Source: Actinomycetes bacterium (lineage in GTDB: Bacteria > Actinomycetota > Actinomycetes > Mycobacteriales > Mycobacteriaceae). From it: a stretch of 64,000 nucleotides of DNA. The notes below the pieces were generated by a model. That model did not search any database. It was not told the origin of the DNA and worked only from the letters and a program-made list of their open reading frames with translations. Shown here piece by piece: positions 60,794 to 64,000 of this stretch. The stretch spans positions 120,265 through 184,264 of the forward strand of contig JAEXZY010000154.1 of NCBI GenBank assembly GCA_023404955.1. The letters are read 5' to 3'. A program made the translations under genes and the position numbers. Within the stretch, counting starts at the first letter, position 1. Every line of letters begins with the position of its first letter.

Positions 60794-61465
60794 TCACTCG
60801 GTGAGTTTCCTGGTCAAGCTGGGCAGAAGCACCGTGTCCACGAGCGTACGTACGGTCTCCTCGGTCGGCGGTCGGTCGGCGACCAACGCTCGGAACACGA
60901 GGTATCCCGGCAGCAGATCGAAGATCTCCTCGTTGATGGCCGATGCGTCGATCTCGCCGCGTTCCACCGCGGCGGCGAGTACGCCGTCGATCACCAGTTT
61001 TCGTTGTATGACGAACTTCTCTTGCAACGCCTGGCTGAGCCGCGGGTTGTGCGACATCTCGTTCAGCACCGCCCGCATGGTGGGAGTGTGTTCGCGCGAG
61101 TGCTCGCACACTGCGCGACCGATCTCGAGAAGATCCGTCCGCAGCGCGCCCGTGTTGGGCGGCATCGACGAACCGCGAGTGCCCTCGATGAATGCTGCCA
61201 ACACCAGGTCGGCTTTCGAGGGCCAGCGCCGGTACACGGTCGCCTTGCTCGCCCGTGCTGCCGCCGCGACGGCATCGACTGTCAACCGGTCATAGCCGTG
61301 CTGCTGTAACTGCTGCAACGTGACGGCGAGGAGTTCAGCTTCCCGCGTCGTCCATGGACAGTGCGCGGTGTCAGCCGTGGACTCGGTGTGCACGATCTCT
61401 GCCTTCGGTCGCGAACTCGGAATGCATCCGCGATCACTGACGTTCGCAGCGAGGAGAGCAGCCAT
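60794..61465 (-). CDS. TetR-family regulator divergent from mmpS-mmpL
   Basis: 223 residues. HTH: LLAVTLQQLQQHGYDRLTVDAVAAAARASKATVYRRWPSKADLV in parts; the C-terminal domain FEKFVIQRKLVIDGVLAAAVERGEID-like ends LPSLTRKLTE. ATG 61465; the N-terminal 40 residues are not conserved, so a later start is possible. Divergent from mmpS by 123 bases with inverted repeats between, so it most likely represses the mmpS-mmpL operon and itself. Confidence 0.88.
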   Translation of the reverse strand: MAALLAANVSDRGCIPSSRPKAEIVHTESTADTAHCPWTTREAELLAVTLQQLQQHGYDRLTVDAVAAAARASKATVYRRWPSKADLVLAAFIEGTRGSSMPPNTGALRTDLLEIGRAVCEHSREHTPTMRAVLNEMSHNPRLSQALQEKFVIQRKLVIDGVLAAAVERGEIDASAINEEIFDLLPGYLVFRALVADRPPTEETVRTLVDTVLLPSLTRKLTE

Positions 61466-61496
61466 TCGTGCACGCGTCAAGCGGTTGCGATGCTTC

Positions 61497-61524
61497 GTAC
61501 GGTACCGTACCGTTCTCATACGGT
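61497..61524. promoter_or_regulatory. Overlapping palindromes in the tetR/mmpS promoter
   Basis: GTACGGTACCGTAC (61497-61510) is a perfect 14-base palindrome; ACCGT-N6-ACGGT (61509-61524) overlaps it. Together they form a likely TetR operator between the divergent genes. Confidence 0.62.
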
Positions 61525-61588
61525 CCACAGGATGGCCATCAGACACCGCCAGTGCCGGTTGTGTCGGCCGGATGCGAAAGGCGCACCA

Positions 61589-62035
61589 GTGAGCGGGTTT
61601 TCGGTCGGCCGGCTGGCGCGACGATGGTGGACGATCATCGTCGCCGTCGTGGTCGTCGCCGTGGTCGCGTTCACCGTCGTCCGATTGCACGGCATTTTCG
61701 GATCCGACAACGAAGTGTCCCGTCCGGGTTCGGACGCGTTGGAGAACACGGGGTTCAACCCCAAGCAGGTGATCTTCGAGGTCTTCGGGTCCCCGGGGTC
61801 CGTGGCCACCATCAATTACCTCGACATACACGCCCAACCGCAGCGCGTCGATGATGTGCCGCTGCCGTGGACGCAGACGCTGACCACCGACGACCCGACG
61901 CTCTACGCCGATCTGCGCGCTCAGGGCGACGGCGCAACCATCGGCTGCCGCATCACGGTCAACGGGATAGTGAAGGACGAAAGGTCCACGAACAACGTGA
62001 ACGGGTACATCTCCTGCCTGGACAAGACCGCATGA
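61589..62035 (+). CDS. mmpS: MmpS-family membrane protein
   Basis: 148 residues: one N-terminal helix (WWTIIVAVVVVAVVAFTVV), then an extracytoplasmic domain with VIFEVFGSPGSVATINYLDIHAQPQRVDDVPLPW and ADLRAQGDGATIGCRITVNG and VNGYISCLDKTA in order; the two Cys probably form a disulfide. GTG 61589 follows GAAAGG. Accessory subunit of MmpL exporters (siderophore, GPL or drug efflux). Overlaps mmpL as ATGA. Confidence 0.92.
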   Translation: MSGFSVGRLARRWWTIIVAVVVVAVVAFTVVRLHGIFGSDNEVSRPGSDALENTGFNPKQVIFEVFGSPGSVATINYLDIHAQPQRVDDVPLPWTQTLTTDDPTLYADLRAQGDGATIGCRITVNGIVKDERSTNNVNGYISCLDKTA

Positions 62036-64000
62036 GCAACCACAGCGCAGAGGCCGTCGAGGGGTCTCGGATGGCCCGGCTGATCCGGCGGCTCGCACTT
62101 CCCATCGTGTTGCTCTGGGTGGCAATCGCAGTGATCTCCAACGTGATAGCCCCGCAGCTCGAGGTCGTCGGCGCCGAACGCTCGGTGGGTCTCAACGCGC
62201 CGGACGCACCGTCGATCATGGCGATGCGCCATATCGGGCAGGTGTTCCACGAGTTCGACTCCGACAGCGCGGCGATGGTCGTCCTCGAGGGCGACAAGCC
62301 GTTGGGTGCCGACGCGCACGAGTTCTACGACCGGTTGGTCAAGCGCCTGTCGGCGGATACCGAACACGTGGAGCACATCCAGGACTTCTGGGGTGATCCG
62401 CTCACGGCCGGCGGTTCGCAGAGCAAGGACGGCAAGGCTGCGACCGTGCAGATCTATCTGCACGGCAACCAGGGTGAGGCGGCGTCCAACGAATCGGTGG
62501 ACGCGGTCCGCGAGATCGTCGCCGACACTCCAGCGCCCCCGGGTGTGAAAGCATATGTCACCGGCGCATCGCCGCTGGTGACCGACAACTTCGAAGTCGG
62601 CAGCGAGGGCACTCACCAGGTAACGGCCATCACCTTCCTCGTGATCGCGGTCATGCTGCTGGTCGTCTACCGCTCGGTGGTGACGATGTTGATCGTTCTG
62701 GTCACGGTGGCCGTCGAACTGATGGCAGCCCGCGGGGTGGTCGCCGTGCTGGCTCATTCCGGTCTGATCGGCCTCTCCACGTACTCCACGAATCTGTTGA
62801 CGCTCATAGCCATCGCGGCGGGCACGGACTACGCGATCTTCGTCGTCGGCAGATATCAGGAGGCGCGAAGCAAGGGGCTCGAACGGCTACCGGCCTACTA
62901 CGACATGTACAAGGGCACCGTGCACGTCATTCTCGGCTCGGGCTTGACCATCGCCGGCGCCGTCGCATGCATGCAATTCACCCGGCTGCCGTACTTCCAG
63001 ACCCTGGGCATCCCGGCGGCGCTCGGGGTCGTGGTCACCTTGGCCGCGGCGTTGACGATGGGGCCTGCAGTTCTGTTGATCGCCAGCCGTTTCGGGTTGT
63101 TGGAACCCAAGCGCAAGCTACAGGCGCGCGGGTGGCACCGGATCGGCACCGCCATCGTGCGCTGGCCCGGCCCCATCCTGGTCGTGACACTGGGCATTGC
63201 CCTGATCGGTGTGCTCGCACTGCCCGGCTACCAGACCAGCTACGACAACCGTCCCTACATCCCGGACAGTGCGCCCGGTGTGGTCGGTATGCAGGCCGCC
63301 GAGCGGCACTTCACCGAGGCTCGGATCAACCCGGAGCTGTTGATGATCGAGACCGATCACGACATGCGTAACCCGGCCGACATGCTCATCCTGGAGCGCG
63401 TCGCCAAAGCGGTCCTGCACACGCCGGGCATCGCCCTGGTCCAGTCCATCACCCGACCCCTCGGCACGCCGATCACGCACAGCTCCATACCGTTTCAGAT
63501 CAGCGCATCCAGTGCCAGCCAGATCATGAACCTGAGCTACCAGCAAGACCGCGCGCAGGATCTATTGAAACAAGCCAACGAAATCGACAACACCATCAAC
63601 GTGCTCCGGCAGCAGCTGGCGCTGCAACAACAGAGCGCCGCGGTCACACACGAGCAGACCGAAGCGTTCCACGACACCGTCAACACAGTCACCGATCTGC
63701 GTGACAAGCTGGCCAACTTCGACGATCAGTTCCGGCCGCTGCGCAACTACTTCTACTGGGAGCCACACTGTTTCGACATCCCCATGTGCGCCGCGCTGCG
63801 GTCGGTGTTCGACGCGCTCGACGGGATCGACAAACTCAGCGATCAGTTCGGGCAGATCACCGCGAGCCTGGACAAGCTCGACGCGCTCCAGCCGAAACTC
63901 GTGGCGCTGCTGCCGCCGCAGATCGCCATCCAGGAACGCAACCGCGACCTGACCTTGTCGAACTACGCGACCACGGCGGGCACCAACGCGCAGTCCCAGG
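62032..64000 (+). CDS. mmpL: MmpL4/5-type RND transporter, N-terminal part (runs off the window)
   Basis: 656 residues visible. First helix LALPIVLLWVAIAVISNVIA, periplasmic loop, then TM bundle with IAAGTDYAIFVVGRYQEARSKG (proton-relay Asp-Tyr), and a second extracytoplasmic region with a long coiled coil: LKQANEIDNTINVLRQQLAL, TEAFHDTVNTVTDLRDKLAN, and FYWEPHCFDIPMC, features of the MmpL4/MmpL5 class that bridges the periplasm. Coupled to mmpS by ATGA. Substrate (siderophore, lipid, drug) cannot be told; the second TM bundle is outside the window. Confidence 0.92.
   Translation, partial: MSNHSAEAVEGSRMARLIRRLALPIVLLWVAIAVISNVIAPQLEVVGAERSVGLNAPDAPSIMAMRHIGQVFHEFDSDSAAMVVLEGDKPLGADAHEFYDRLVKRLSADTEHVEHIQDFWGDPLTAGGSQSKDGKAATVQIYLHGNQGEAASNESVDAVREIVADTPAPPGVKAYVTGASPLVTDNFEVGSEGTHQVTAITFLVIAVMLLVVYRSVVTMLIVLVTVAVELMAARGVVAVLAHSGLIGLSTYSTNLLTLIAIAAGTDYAIFVVGRYQEARSKGLERLPAYYDMYKGTVHVILGSGLTIAGAVACMQFTRLPYFQTLGIPAALGVVVTLAAALTMGPAVLLIASRFGLLEPKRKLQARGWHRIGTAIVRWPGPILVVTLGIALIGVLALPGYQTSYDNRPYIPDSAPGVVGMQAAERHFTEARINPELLMIETDHDMRNPADMLILERVAKAVLHTPGIALVQSITRPLGTPITHSSIPFQISASSASQIMNLSYQQDRAQDLLKQANEIDNTINVLRQQLALQQQSAAVTHEQTEAFHDTVNTVTDLRDKLANFDDQFRPLRNYFYWEPHCFDIPMCAALRSVFDALDGIDKLSDQFGQITASLDKLDALQPKLVALLPPQIAIQERNRDLTLSNYATTAGTNAQSQ

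Overview
This window is chromosomal DNA from a rapidly growing mycobacterium (Mycolicibacterium/Mycobacterium, high GC). Gene order follows the M. tuberculosis interval from Rv0236c (aftD) to about Rv0265c: aftD, Rv0236A, lpqI, a TetR gene, htdX, fabG4, fadA2, fadE5, an Rv0245-type flavin reductase, sdh1 (Rv0247c-Rv0249c), Rv0250c, nirBD, cbiX, a uroporphyrinogen-III synthase-like regulator, aac(2')-I, pxpC/pxpB and fecB2. Homology statements rest on recognising the protein sequences; no database was searched.

Layout. 1-4.8 kb: cell-wall genes (AftD arabinosyltransferase, cut by the window edge; LpqI N-acetylglucosaminidase) and a TetR regulator with a clear operator. 4.8-12.5 kb: fatty-acid beta-oxidation/FAS-II-like genes (HtdX, FabG4, FadA2, FadE5), whose promoters share a TTAC-N6-GTAA palindrome. 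12.7-15.1 kb: a DapB-like oxidoreductase, an SDR and TspO. 15.1-34.3 kb: a complete trehalose polyphleate (TPP) locus, absent from the M. tuberculosis order at this place: bimodular Pks (about 3640 aa), PapA3, MmpL10, FadD23, a PE-PPE-type acyltransferase and a Gap/Sap-type membrane protein. FadD23 would load the Pks, PapA3 would build diacyltrehalose, MmpL10 would export it and the secreted PE-PPE protein would add polyphleic chains outside. 34.3-41.2 kb: flavin reductase, a 53-aa protein, and an operon Rv0250c-sdhC-sdhA-sdhB followed by an unusual Ser/Cys hexad-repeat protein and an acyl-CoA dehydrogenase. 41.3-44.5 kb: PEP-mutase-like enzyme, a universal stress protein, and an ECF sigma factor with three small Asp23-like proteins.

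44.5-50.4 kb: NirBD nitrite reductase, FdxA ferredoxin with a DosR-box-like site, CbiX and a UroS-HTH protein, then an AAC(2') acetyltransferase. 50.4-56.1 kb: PxpBC, two transporters, a FecB-like lipoprotein, an orphan EF-Tu domain-2 protein, TetR and LysE. 56.2-60.6 kb: an accessory signalling cluster (STAS, TetR, a small protein, GAF-SpoIIE phosphatase, zinc-ribbon protein, GAF-ANTAR). 60.8-64 kb: TetR facing an MmpS-MmpL export pair; the MmpL runs off the window.

The least explained item is the protein at 36852-37277. It is 141 residues in one continuous six-residue register in which a Ser column turns into a Cys column and 14 Cys then follow at every third residue. It is encoded four bases after sdhB. 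No rRNA, tRNA, CRISPR array or insertion sequence was seen, and no gene-free stretch exceeds 300 bases.
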